Below, piece after piece: positions 1 to 6,849 of a stretch of 39,960 nt of DNA. A model generated the notes under the pieces. The model was not told where the DNA came from. It worked only from the letters and a program-made list of their open reading frames with translations, and did not search any database. This DNA comes from Candidatus Omnitrophota bacterium. Its GTDB lineage: Bacteria; Omnitrophota; Gorgyraeia; Duberdicusellales; 4484-171. Location of the stretch: assembly GCA_024542985.1 (NCBI GenBank), contig JAMXCX010000012.1:1-39960 (forward strand), given 5' to 3'. Position numbers and translations under genes: made by a program. How positions within the stretch are numbered: position 1 is the first letter of the stretch; every line of letters begins with the position of its first letter.

Positions 1-662
1 CTTCTCATCTTAAACCCTACGGGACAAATTATTTCTCTTATGTCCTTATTGGAATTGCCTTTTTTAGTTACGTAAGTATAGGTGTGAGTAATTTTGCTAA
101 CATTATCCGAAAAGAACAGCTAATGGGCACATTAGAAAATTTGTTCGCAACCCCTACAAAACTATCAACCCTAATTGCAGCAATGGGAATATGGAATTTT
201 ATTTGGGCCTCAATAGAAGTTATTATTTATTTAATACTGGGAGTATTTTTATTTGGTATTGATTTAGGCCAAATTAATCTTTTATCAGCTTTTGTCATTA
301 TGATTTTAACCATTATATCGTTTAGCGGCTTAGGACTGGTAGCCGCCGGCTTTATCATTATATTAAAACGAGGCCAACCCATAACCTGGGCTGTGAATAC
401 TTTATTTGAAGTTTTAGGCGGGGTATATTTTCCGATTACTGTTTTTCCCGGCTGGCTCAAAATAATTTCCCAAATTCTTCCGGTCACTTATTCGGTAAGG
501 GCAATGCAATGGGCTGTTTACCGCGGTTATAACTTGGCAGCCTTAAAGCTAGAGATAAGCATTTTGAGTATATTTTCTCTTATTTTGCTTCCTCTAGGTT
601 TTGAGCTTTTGAAATATGCCCTTAGACGAGCAAAAAAAGACGCAAGCCTAAGCCATTACTAA
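1..662 (+). CDS. ABC-2 type transporter permease, 5' truncated by window
   Basis: Integral-membrane subunit of an ABC exporter of the ABC-2 family. The reading frame is open from the first bases of the window (frame starting at base 3), so the GTG at 84 is not the real start and the N-terminus lies outside. Visible: an ABC-2-like segment (IRKEQLMGTLENLFATP) that typically lies between membrane helices 2 and 3, then about four hydrophobic helices, a conserved GGVYFP stretch, and a basic C-terminus. The ATP-binding subunit must lie upstream. It converges on the RiPP operon, so a role in exporting that product is possible but unproven. The substrate cannot be told from the sequence. Confidence 0.85.
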   Translation, partial: SHLKPYGTNYFSYVLIGIAFFSYVSIGVSNFANIIRKEQLMGTLENLFATPTKLSTLIAAMGIWNFIWASIEVIIYLILGVFLFGIDLGQINLLSAFVIMILTIISFSGLGLVAAGFIIILKRGQPITWAVNTLFEVLGGVYFPITVFPGWLKIISQILPVTYSVRAMQWAVYRGYNLAALKLEISILSIFSLILLPLGFELLKYALRRAKKDASLSHY

Positions 663-700
663 AGGAGCCTAATTTTCTTTTATATATAAAGGTAAGTAAG

Positions 701-732
701 CCTCCGTTAGAGAACTTCGTCCTCTAACGGGG
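701..732. terminator. Palindrome between convergent genes, member of a two-copy repeat
   Basis: CCGTTAGAG (704-712) pairs with CTCTAACGG (722-730), a 9-bp stem in the 75-base gap between two convergent genes. It has no long T-run, so it is at best a weak bidirectional terminator. A related block lies at 28922-28981, also between convergent genes. Confidence 0.5.
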
Positions 733-736
733 TAAA

Positions 737-1843
737 CTAGGTTAGAATATCAAATATCCGCTGAAAAATCTTCTTAAACTGTAGCAGGTAATGCTGTATT
801 CTTATTGATTGTAGAGGAATCTTATACCTATATACTAACATCTCCCGAGGTGGGAATAGGCTGCGCCAAATATATTCAATTTTACCTCTTGAATTGGTGC
901 AGAGAAAAAAATAAAAAAAATGCCGCAATTGGCCGAATGTTTTACCCTTTTTGATAAGATTTATAATTTTGCGCTCAGGGTAGCTGAATCTTACAGGGAC
1001 CAAACTGTCTAAAACATATTTCGGCACCTGAGCCCCGGTTAACTCGCGGGCAAAATATAAACCGTAATAAACTGTTTTTTCAATACCGAACTTGCCGGCA
1101 TCTTCAATGAAAACTTTCCAGTTTATTTCATTCTCATAGTAATCAATGATTTTAAAAATATCGTAAAAAAGAACTAAGCGCTGGTAAGAATGGCTCAATA
1201 AATGCTCGCAAGCATGTATAAGCAAATGGTGCGGAGCTAAAACTAAAGTATCTACTCCGGCTACGGTGTTTTTTTCTGCCTTCTCCCAGAACTTATCCAT
1301 ATTAAACTTATCAGCATAAGAATAAACCCGAAAAGTTGTATTTACTATATGCCAGTGTAAATCTAAAACAATCGGTATCTTACCCTGGCCTTTTAGATAA
1401 ATTATAGAATTTATATACTCACATCTTGCTACATCCAGATATTTTGACCAATCGCAATAGGGCTCAAACCCCAGCTTTCTTAAAACAACATCAATTTTAA
1501 AAAGCTCATCTTTTTTTATTAAAAAGTCAATATCGGATATTTCTTTTGCGCCGATATCAGCATAAACTTCTTCCAGTAAAGCCGCACTTTTTAAAACGAG
1601 CACTGATATCTTATCGCTAGAAAAACCTTTGAGGATTTTATTCAACTCACTAAAAATAAAAATATTGGTTGCTGAGACATTAAAATAATTCTCTTTTAAC
1701 TCTTTTCTTATTCCATCAGGCAGAGAAATTTCTTTATTATTATTCTTTAAATCCCGGTACAAAAGACAGCTCATGCCTTGCTCTTGGGAATTATCTACTA
1801 TAGAACCCCAATCTAAATCTTTTACTATTGTGCTTTTAAGCAT
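737..1843 (-). CDS. Nucleotidyltransferase family protein of the RiPP operon
   Basis: 368 residues resembling the uncharacterised nucleotidyltransferase family PF14907 (NTP_transf_5). Seen: the VLVLKSAALLEEVY helix near 81-94 and the metal-binding SDIDFLI signature (Asp 104 and 106), followed by an all-helical C-terminal region with HHLLIHACEHL. The family recurs in lasso-peptide clusters of the paeninodin type, where its substrate is not well established. It starts 39 bases after the precursor-peptide stop and is the last gene of the operon. Inference: it may nucleotidylate the peptide or a tailoring partner. Family confidence is good, substrate unknown. Confidence 0.75.
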   Translation of the reverse strand: MLKSTIVKDLDWGSIVDNSQEQGMSCLLYRDLKNNNKEISLPDGIRKELKENYFNVSATNIFIFSELNKILKGFSSDKISVLVLKSAALLEEVYADIGAKEISDIDFLIKKDELFKIDVVLRKLGFEPYCDWSKYLDVARCEYINSIIYLKGQGKIPIVLDLHWHIVNTTFRVYSYADKFNMDKFWEKAEKNTVAGVDTLVLAPHHLLIHACEHLLSHSYQRLVLFYDIFKIIDYYENEINWKVFIEDAGKFGIEKTVYYGLYFARELTGAQVPKYVLDSLVPVRFSYPERKIINLIKKGKTFGQLRHFFYFFLCTNSRGKIEYIWRSLFPPREMLVYRYKIPLQSIRIQHYLLQFKKIFQRIFDILT

Positions 1844-1882
1844 AAAAATTATCGGTTTAAACCTCTTGTTCCAACTATTCTC

Positions 1883-1996
1883 TTAGCAATTATGTCTTAT
1901 TGGACTACAAGGTGAGCTCATCTGACAGGCAGCAAAAAATACTTTTAACTTTTTAACACTCATCTTTGGCTTCTCATATTTTTTTTTCTTCTTCAT
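1883..1996 (-). CDS. Putative RiPP precursor peptide, 37 residues
   Basis: Short ORF between the SPASM enzyme and the nucleotidyltransferase. Its ATG (1996-1994) overlaps the TGA of the enzyme gene (1995-1993), and a perfect AAGGAGG lies at 2010-2004, seven bases upstream, the best ribosome binding site in the operon. The peptide opens with MKKKKKYEKPKM: a basic head and Tyr7-x-x-Pro10-x-Met12, resembling the YxxP(xL) motif that leader-binding RRE/B1 proteins recognise in lasso-type precursors. It continues SVKKLKVFFAA and ends CQMSSPCSPIRHNC, with Cys at 24, 30 and 37 and Ser at 27, 28 and 31. Inference: residues around 24-37 are the core, with the Cys as radical SAM targets and the Ser as possible kinase targets. 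No Gly-Gly cleavage site. Not verified by homology search. Confidence 0.8.
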   Translation of the reverse strand: MKKKKKYEKPKMSVKKLKVFFAACQMSSPCSPIRHNC

Positions 1997-2997
1997 CCTA
2001 AGACCTCCTTTTTTATTTTTGCCAAGCGGCAAGCCTCTTTGTATGAGGCTTTAATATCTCCTTCTTCTAAAAAGGCAGCTCCGGGGCAGCGAAAACAATA
2101 ACTAGAGACTCGGCAGCTGGAACATTTTTCTAAATCAGAACGTTTGAGCAAGCGTATATCCTGTAAAAAGTGTGATTTTTGCCAAACATCCTTAAACGGC
2201 TGTTCTCTTAGGTTTCCGGCTGAGATTGGCGCTCCCACGCAAGGATAAACTTCTCCCAAGGGATTTATAGTGCAGGCGGTTCTGCCGAACTGACATATCA
2301 AGCCCGGTTTTTGGGGTTCTTTAAAAAACGCGAGTTCTTTTTCTTTATCTCTTAGGTAAAGACTCTTTAAATCGCTATCAGATAATCTAAACTCTAAAGG
2401 CTGCTTTCCTTTGTCATGCTTGGCGTATACTTGCGGAGAATAGAAAAAATTAACTCCTAACTCATCAGCTAAAAGCTGAACCCGGCCTAATTCCTCTATA
2501 TTTTGCTTCATTAAAGTAAGCATTAACCAAACTTGTAAGCCTTGAGCTTTTAAGTATTTTACTGCGGATATAACTTTAGTAAAAGAACCTTGGCTTTGAG
2601 TGATGGAATCATGTGTTTTAGTAGAAGCACCATAGATACTGATATCTACTTCCAGAAAGTTTAATTTATTAATCTGTTTGGCCATATAGGAATCAATTAA
2701 GGTACCGTTAGTTTTAAGCTCAAGAGCAAATTTTTTTTCATAGGCATATCTAGCAATATCTAAAAAATCTTCCCGCATCAGGGGTTCTCCTCCGGTAAAA
2801 GTAAGAAAAAGACAGCCGGCCTTGGCTAACTGGTCCAAAATATCTTTTATCTCCTCAAGCTTAAGCTCATTACCCTGATAAGGATTCTGATAGCAGTGAA
2901 GGCAATTAGTATTGCACTTCCAGGTCAGTTCAAAAGAAGCATGAACAGGTATGTTATTTTTTTCTAACTTTACAGAAAAACTATCCGGAAATATCAT
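1993..2997 (-). CDS. Radical SAM/SPASM peptide maturase
   Basis: 334 residues. The radical SAM cluster motif CNTNCLHC is at Cys28, Cys32 and Cys35, and the SAM-binding GGEP is at 69-72. The C-terminal SPASM domain has Cys235, Cys253 (G-x4-C), Cys292, Cys295, Cys301, Cys304 and Cys323, a spacing expected for two auxiliary [4Fe-4S] clusters; Cys242 is extra. SPASM enzymes install thioether or C-C crosslinks in ribosomal peptides or mature enzymes. GGGGG and an 8-base spacer precede the ATG at 2997, right after the truncated paralogue. The gene overlaps the precursor ORF by ATGA, so the two are translationally coupled. Most likely this is the main modifying enzyme for that peptide; the bond formed is unknown. 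Confidence 0.88.
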   Translation of the reverse strand: MIFPDSFSVKLEKNNIPVHASFELTWKCNTNCLHCYQNPYQGNELKLEEIKDILDQLAKAGCLFLTFTGGEPLMREDFLDIARYAYEKKFALELKTNGTLIDSYMAKQINKLNFLEVDISIYGASTKTHDSITQSQGSFTKVISAVKYLKAQGLQVWLMLTLMKQNIEELGRVQLLADELGVNFFYSPQVYAKHDKGKQPLEFRLSDSDLKSLYLRDKEKELAFFKEPQKPGLICQFGRTACTINPLGEVYPCVGAPISAGNLREQPFKDVWQKSHFLQDIRLLKRSDLEKCSSCRVSSYCFRCPGAAFLEEGDIKASYKEACRLAKIKKEVLG

Positions 2998-3000
2998 AAG

Positions 3001-3615
3001 CTATCCCCCTAAAAGACAAGCCTTATTTGTATCTGAACTTAGATGAGAACTCCGGTAATAAACCCCTAATTTATCAGCCAGTTGTTTTAATTCTTTGGCT
3101 TCCTTAACATTTTGTTTTATAAGAGTATTGACTACCAACACCTTTATACCTTTTTTTTGCAAAAGTTCCACAGCCCGAATACTTTTAGCAAAAGAACCCT
3201 CTATCCCGGTTATTTTATCATGGGTTTTGGCTCTTGCACCCATAAGAGTAATGCTCACCTGAAAAGGCTTAAGCTCTTTTATTCTTTCTGCTACGGCACT
3301 TGTTATTAGCGTGCCATTTGTTCTAAGAATAAGGGCAAAGAATTTCTTACGAGCATATTGGGCTATTTGCCAGAAATCTTTACGCAGCAAAGGCTCTCCT
3401 CCACTGATAATAAAAAATATACATCCTCTAGCGGCTAAATTATCTAATTTATTTTTTATATCTTCTAATTTGAGTTCTTTATCTTGAGGAAGAAACTCAT
3501 AACAGTGGATACACCTGAGATTACACTTGTAGGTTAAGTCTATACCAAAGGCAAATGAATTGTTTTTGTCTCTTATTCTATCTACTAATTCCGCTGGCAT
3601 TAGTGACGACAGCAT
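3001..3615 (-). CDS. Short radical SAM protein lacking SPASM domain (tandem paralogue)
   Basis: 204 residues, collinear and clearly similar to the first 190 residues of the next gene. It keeps CNLRCIHC (Cys31, 35, 38), GGEP at 72-75 and the NGTL and KTHD.IT landmarks, so it may still bind a cluster and SAM. It ends just after the LGVYY segment, where the paralogue runs on into SPASM; its last residues (ACLLGG) are read through the ribosome binding site of the next gene. No SPASM fragment follows in another frame because the next gene starts three bases later. It starts five bases after the kinase stop, with no clear ribosome binding site. Could be a partner subunit, a minimal radical SAM enzyme, or a decaying duplicate. 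Confidence 0.75.
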   Translation of the reverse strand: MLSSLMPAELVDRIRDKNNSFAFGIDLTYKCNLRCIHCYEFLPQDKELKLEDIKNKLDNLAARGCIFFIISGGEPLLRKDFWQIAQYARKKFFALILRTNGTLITSAVAERIKELKPFQVSITLMGARAKTHDKITGIEGSFAKSIRAVELLQKKGIKVLVVNTLIKQNVKEAKELKQLADKLGVYYRSSHLSSDTNKACLLGG

Positions 3616-3620
3616 ATTTT

Positions 3621-4451
3621 TTAATTTAATTTGGGCATTTTCTCCCAGATAGGACTCTCTAAAGAAAAATGCATCTCATAACAAGGCACTAAATCAACAA
3701 CCCTGCTTACCAAATTCAGTATATTAGCGTTAATGCTTGTATCTAAGAATAAAGAGGCGTCATGTATTATCCTGCTTGCTGCTAAAGAAGGTTTTAGCCT
3801 TTTAAAGGCTATTTTTTTGCCTCTATTGAGGAAAAATATTCCTTTTAACTTAGCATAGTTATTTTGCGCTTTTCCCCAGGGCATGCCATAAACATAGAAA
3901 CCTTCTCCATTCTTGGATATGGTAAGGCGTTCGTCAGAAAGAAGCTGTGAGTCCTTTGACATTCTAGCAACAGTACTTTTTCCGCTGCCTGAAGGCCCGC
4001 AGAATATATAACCTTCACTGTTTTGAGAAAGGCCGCAAGCATGAAGCATAAAACTGTTGCGGTAGCCAAAAAAAAGATAAAAACAAAACAAGATAAAATC
4101 AGTGAAAAAACTCCCCGGCCAACGCGCAAATAAATCATACAACAAGCACTCGTTCCTATTTCTATCAATAAATCCTATTGTTTTGGAAGGTTCAGACTTT
4201 GCTGAAAAAAAGTATTTTTCTTCTGATTTGATTAAAATAAGGCTCTGCGGGTTATTTGCAAGTTCCTCAAAAAGTTCTCGGCTTATTTTTAAATCTTTAT
4301 CAGGCTTTATAAAGTTAATTGTAAAATCTGGCTTTCTTTTTGATAAGAAATTTTTAAATCTTCTTTTCAGGTATAGATAAGTTCTCGGCCTCTCTATCCT
4401 GACTCTAAAACAAATGCCGGCAGCCTCTATTTTCAAAAATTTAGCTGACAT
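3621..4451 (-). CDS. HprK-like serine kinase of the RiPP operon
   Basis: 276 residues. A Walker A motif GPSGSGKST is at 152-160, preceded by the LHACG strand (His137) and followed by LLSDERLTI (Asp173). This is the arrangement of the C-terminal kinase domain of HPr kinase and of HprK-like proteins in peptide clusters. There is no separate HPr gene nearby. In paeninodin-type lasso clusters a homologue phosphorylates a Ser of the precursor; here Ser27, Ser28 and Ser31 of the precursor are candidates (inference). The ATG lies inside the end of the PqqD gene (11-base overlap), so translation is coupled. Confidence 0.82.
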   Translation of the reverse strand: MSAKFLKIEAAGICFRVRIERPRTYLYLKRRFKNFLSKRKPDFTINFIKPDKDLKISRELFEELANNPQSLILIKSEEKYFFSAKSEPSKTIGFIDRNRNECLLYDLFARWPGSFFTDFILFCFYLFFGYRNSFMLHACGLSQNSEGYIFCGPSGSGKSTVARMSKDSQLLSDERLTISKNGEGFYVYGMPWGKAQNNYAKLKGIFFLNRGKKIAFKRLKPSLAASRIIHDASLFLDTSINANILNLVSRVVDLVPCYEMHFSLESPIWEKMPKLN

Positions 4452-4716
4452 CTATTACTCTTGCTTCTTTTAATCTCTTTAAAAATTCCAAAGCATCTTT
4501 AGCGGCTGCATCCTTATCTACGTCGAAAGTTTCATATATATATTCAATTATCTCCGAAACCTTAGTTTTACTTTCTATTGAATTCCATATTTGGGCTCCT
4601 ACCGAATTCAGATGTATTACTTCTCCCCTATCTACACTTACTAATACCGCCTCTTCTTCGATTATTCTCCAAGGTACATCATTATTTCTGCCAATACACG
4701 AATCTAGAGTTAACAT
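4441..4716 (-). CDS. PqqD-family leader-binding protein (RRE)
   Basis: 91 residues of the PqqD fold: a short beta region (VLVSVDRGEVIHLNSVGAQI) followed by the helical half (VSEIIEYIYETF...EFLKRLKEARVI). PqqD proteins are RiPP recognition elements: they bind the leader peptide and hand it to radical SAM enzymes or leader peptidases. A strong GGAGAGGTGAT precedes the ATG. The gene lies 16 bases after the B2-type gene and overlaps the kinase gene. Expected partner: the Tyr7/Pro10 motif of the peptide at 1883-1996. Residue details of binding cannot be read from sequence alone. Confidence 0.9.
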   Translation of the reverse strand: MLTLDSCIGRNNDVPWRIIEEEAVLVSVDRGEVIHLNSVGAQIWNSIESKTKVSEIIEYIYETFDVDKDAAAKDALEFLKRLKEARVIDVS

Positions 4717-4732
4717 ATCACCTCTCCTAATC

Positions 4733-5140
4733 TTAGGGGTACCTAAATATAGTTTGATACCTTTTGGCTTGGCTCCGGTCTTGACTTAACCAGCAATGGC
4801 CTTCTAATTTGCCATTTGTTTTCTTTGCCCCAAAATCAATTTCGGCCTTAATACCTGACTTTCTTAACATATAACAAAGAAGAATTGAACGCTCAAGGCA
4901 AGTGTAACCAATACCTAGTCTTTTCTTGATAAAAAAATATAAATTAACATAGCGGATTATTTTATCCCTATCTTTACTTCTGTCGGTTTTTTTTGCATTT
5001 GCGCTTACAGCCGGAATTAAGGCTAAAGCAGCACTTGGCCCTTTCTTAAAAGACACAAAAGATATTTTTAGGGCTGCGCCTACTATTTGAAAAAAAATAA
5101 GGGGATTCTTATAACGAAGGAGCTTATTTACTATTTTCAT
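4733..5140 (-). CDS. Lasso-B2-type transglutaminase-like leader peptidase
   Basis: 135 residues matching the lasso peptide biosynthesis B2 family (Transglut_core3 fold). The catalytic Cys81 sits in TCLERSILLCYMLRKSG, His115 in EGHCWL, and Asp121 follows at the position expected for the third residue. The N-terminus is a short hydrophobic or helical region, typical of stand-alone B2 proteins. In lasso pathways B2 removes the leader with help of the B1/RRE protein, here the adjacent PqqD. A lasso cyclase (asparagine-synthetase-like C protein) is absent from the window, so the protease is probably recruited for a non-lasso peptide, or the cyclase is elsewhere. Confidence 0.82.
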   Translation of the reverse strand: MKIVNKLLRYKNPLIFFQIVGAALKISFVSFKKGPSAALALIPAVSANAKKTDRSKDRDKIIRYVNLYFFIKKRLGIGYTCLERSILLCYMLRKSGIKAEIDFGAKKTNGKLEGHCWLSQDRSQAKRYQTIFRYP

Positions 5141-5163
5141 CCCTATATAAATCAGTAGGCCTA

Positions 5164-6297
5164 TTAATCTTTTAAATAGCCTTGAATATGAAGGTTTGGA
5201 TACTCTTCTAAGTTAATTATCCGTGCATCCTGGGGTCTATCACTATCAATATCACAAACTTCAACTACCGGGTTCAGAGGATACCCAAGATTTCTGCCGA
5301 TAACTTTGGCATTCTCACCCGAACTCAATCTAACATAAGCGCCAATAGGAAAAGGACAGGAAATTCTCTCAATAAATGACTTAATTACTTTTTCTCCGAA
5401 AGAATTTTTGATGCGAATAATCAAATTTAAAACTTCATAGGGTTGTATTCGGCCGCGCTTAAAGCCCGGATAAACCAATACTTCATACAAGTCAGCTAAG
5501 CCTATTATTTTAGAATATTCAAACATTATATCGTCATCTAAACCTTTGGGGTAACCGATTTGCGTCATGTGCTCAAGGTCTTGATAGGCAGCAGAAATAA
5601 ATTTGCTAGCTATATTTTCAAATTTATCTATAGTTTGCGAATTCAATTCCCTAGGTCCTTCTATCTCGCTAAACTTACCTTTTGTTTCCGGATGAGACCT
5701 AGAGTCTAATTGGTAAATTCTAAGCATTCCAATTTTATGTAGAAAAGCTGCAACGCCTAAATCAACCAATTTATCTTTGCTATACTCAAGACCAAGACCT
5801 ATCTCAACAGACACAATACAGACATTGATAACATGGTCATAAGGATAATTTTCTTCGGATGAGTGCAACAAAGCTAATACCTTATTGTCACCCCGGCTTT
5901 GCTTGCTGACAAAGCGTTCTATATGAATCGTAATAGCCTTGTCTGATGAGGCTGTATTATCTTCGTTTTTTAGCCGCTTATAAATATCCTTTATTAAAGT
6001 GATAGCCTCCTCATACGACTCTCCAATATCTTCACGGCCTAAGTTGTTAGATTTTTTCTTTACAAATTGAGAGATATTACTCTGCTTTTTTAGTTTTTTC
6101 TCCGGCTCTTTCGCAGGCTCAGATTTTCTTTGAATCTCGGTAGAAACTTTTTGGGGTTTTGAATACTTTCTTTGTCGCAAAGAGACTTCAGGCCCCAGTT
6201 CTTTTTTCTTAGGAGGAGATTCCTTCTTAGTCTCTTCCTGAACAGTATATTCTTGCTTTTTTAAGGCTTTCTTAAAAATATCGGCCATTCTTACCAT
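5164..6297 (-). CDS. Degenerate HD-GYP family protein at head of RiPP operon
   Basis: 377 residues. The first 90 or so are Lys/Glu/Ser-rich and probably disordered. The rest follows the HD-GYP layout, but the metal ligands are lost: the HD pair reads HK (His187-Lys188 in FLHKIG), and the HHExxDGxGYP signature is reduced to a segment ending in GYP (248-250) where the two His and the Asp are replaced. The C-terminal beta domain typical of HD-GYP proteins (GAYVRLSSGENAKVIGRN...PVVEV) is intact. Probably an inactive sensor or scaffold rather than a phosphodiesterase. It ends 23 bases before the B2-type gene on the same strand, so co-transcription is likely. Why a signalling pseudo-enzyme would lead a peptide operon is unknown. 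Confidence 0.75.
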   Translation of the reverse strand: MVRMADIFKKALKKQEYTVQEETKKESPPKKKELGPEVSLRQRKYSKPQKVSTEIQRKSEPAKEPEKKLKKQSNISQFVKKKSNNLGREDIGESYEEAITLIKDIYKRLKNEDNTASSDKAITIHIERFVSKQSRGDNKVLALLHSSEENYPYDHVINVCIVSVEIGLGLEYSKDKLVDLGVAAFLHKIGMLRIYQLDSRSHPETKGKFSEIEGPRELNSQTIDKFENIASKFISAAYQDLEHMTQIGYPKGLDDDIMFEYSKIIGLADLYEVLVYPGFKRGRIQPYEVLNLIIRIKNSFGEKVIKSFIERISCPFPIGAYVRLSSGENAKVIGRNLGYPLNPVVEVCDIDSDRPQDARIINLEEYPNLHIQGYLKD

Positions 6298-6349
6298 TGT
6301 CTCAAATCCTGGTTAATCTATTATTAATATTTTTAGTATTCTAAGTTAT

Positions 6350-6377
6350 AATTTACACTAGAAAAATTGTTTGTCAA
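6350..6377 (-). promoter_or_regulatory. Predicted sigma-70 promoter for the RiPP operon
   Basis: On the minus strand: TTGACA (6377-6372), 16 bases, then TAAATT (6355-6350). The next gene starts at 6297, giving a leader of about 45 bases. The -35 is a consensus match; the -10 is moderate. Confidence 0.5.
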
Positions 6378-6422
6378 ACACTCTATCCTTATAAATTAGA
6401 CTCAAACTTTTTTAGTTGCTGA

Positions 6423-6806
6423 TTATTGATGAAGCTCAATATGCTTTGCAATCAAAACTGAAAGCCTATCCAGGCTAAACGGCTTCATAATATAATCCGA
6501 TATGCGAAAATTCTTGGCTTTAAATATATTCCTGGACTCCCTACTTGCCGTAAGCATAATTATCGGTATTTTTCGGATATCCGGCTGGGCATTGTTTAAT
6601 TTCTGTAAAACCTCAAAGCCATCCATATGCGGCATCATAATATCAAGGAGTATTAAATCCGGTTTTTGCGTAAACGCGGCTTTTAGGCCTTCTTTACCGC
6701 TAGTGGCAGTAATGACCTCGAAATTACCGTCCTTTTCTAGATTTATCTTCACAAAATAATCAAAATCCTCTTCATCGTCGATAATCAGAATTTTCTTTTT
6801 GTTCAT
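6423..6806 (-). CDS. Single-domain response regulator (CheY-like receiver)
   Basis: 127 residues, a receiver domain only. Acidic pocket Asp11/Asp12, phospho-acceptor Asp55 in LILLDIMMP, switch Thr86 in IMLTAS and Lys108 in MKPF are all present, so it should be phosphorylatable. There is no output domain, and no histidine kinase is in the window. It begins 39 bases after the alcohol dehydrogenase stop region in the opposite sense of reading order, i.e. the two minus-strand genes are adjacent (ADH first), with GGGAGGTGACAAG as ribosome binding site before this ATG. The RiPP operon promoter lies downstream of its stop. Confidence 0.9.
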   Translation of the reverse strand: MNKKKILIIDDEEDFDYFVKINLEKDGNFEVITATSGKEGLKAAFTQKPDLILLDIMMPHMDGFEVLQKLNNAQPDIRKIPIIMLTASRESRNIFKAKNFRISDYIMKPFSLDRLSVLIAKHIELHQ

Positions 6807-6849
6807 CTTGTCACCTCCCTCTCCCTAGGCAAAAATAATACAATTACTC

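Noticed and set aside
84-662. GTG at 84 as true start of the ABC permease
   Set aside because: The frame is open to the window edge and upstream codons encode another membrane helix, so the gene is cut by the window.
737-5140. Calling the cluster a lasso peptide cluster
   Set aside because: No asparagine-synthetase-like cyclase is present and the precursor lacks the Thr at -2 and ring acceptor Asp/Glu pattern; radical SAM enzymes are there instead.
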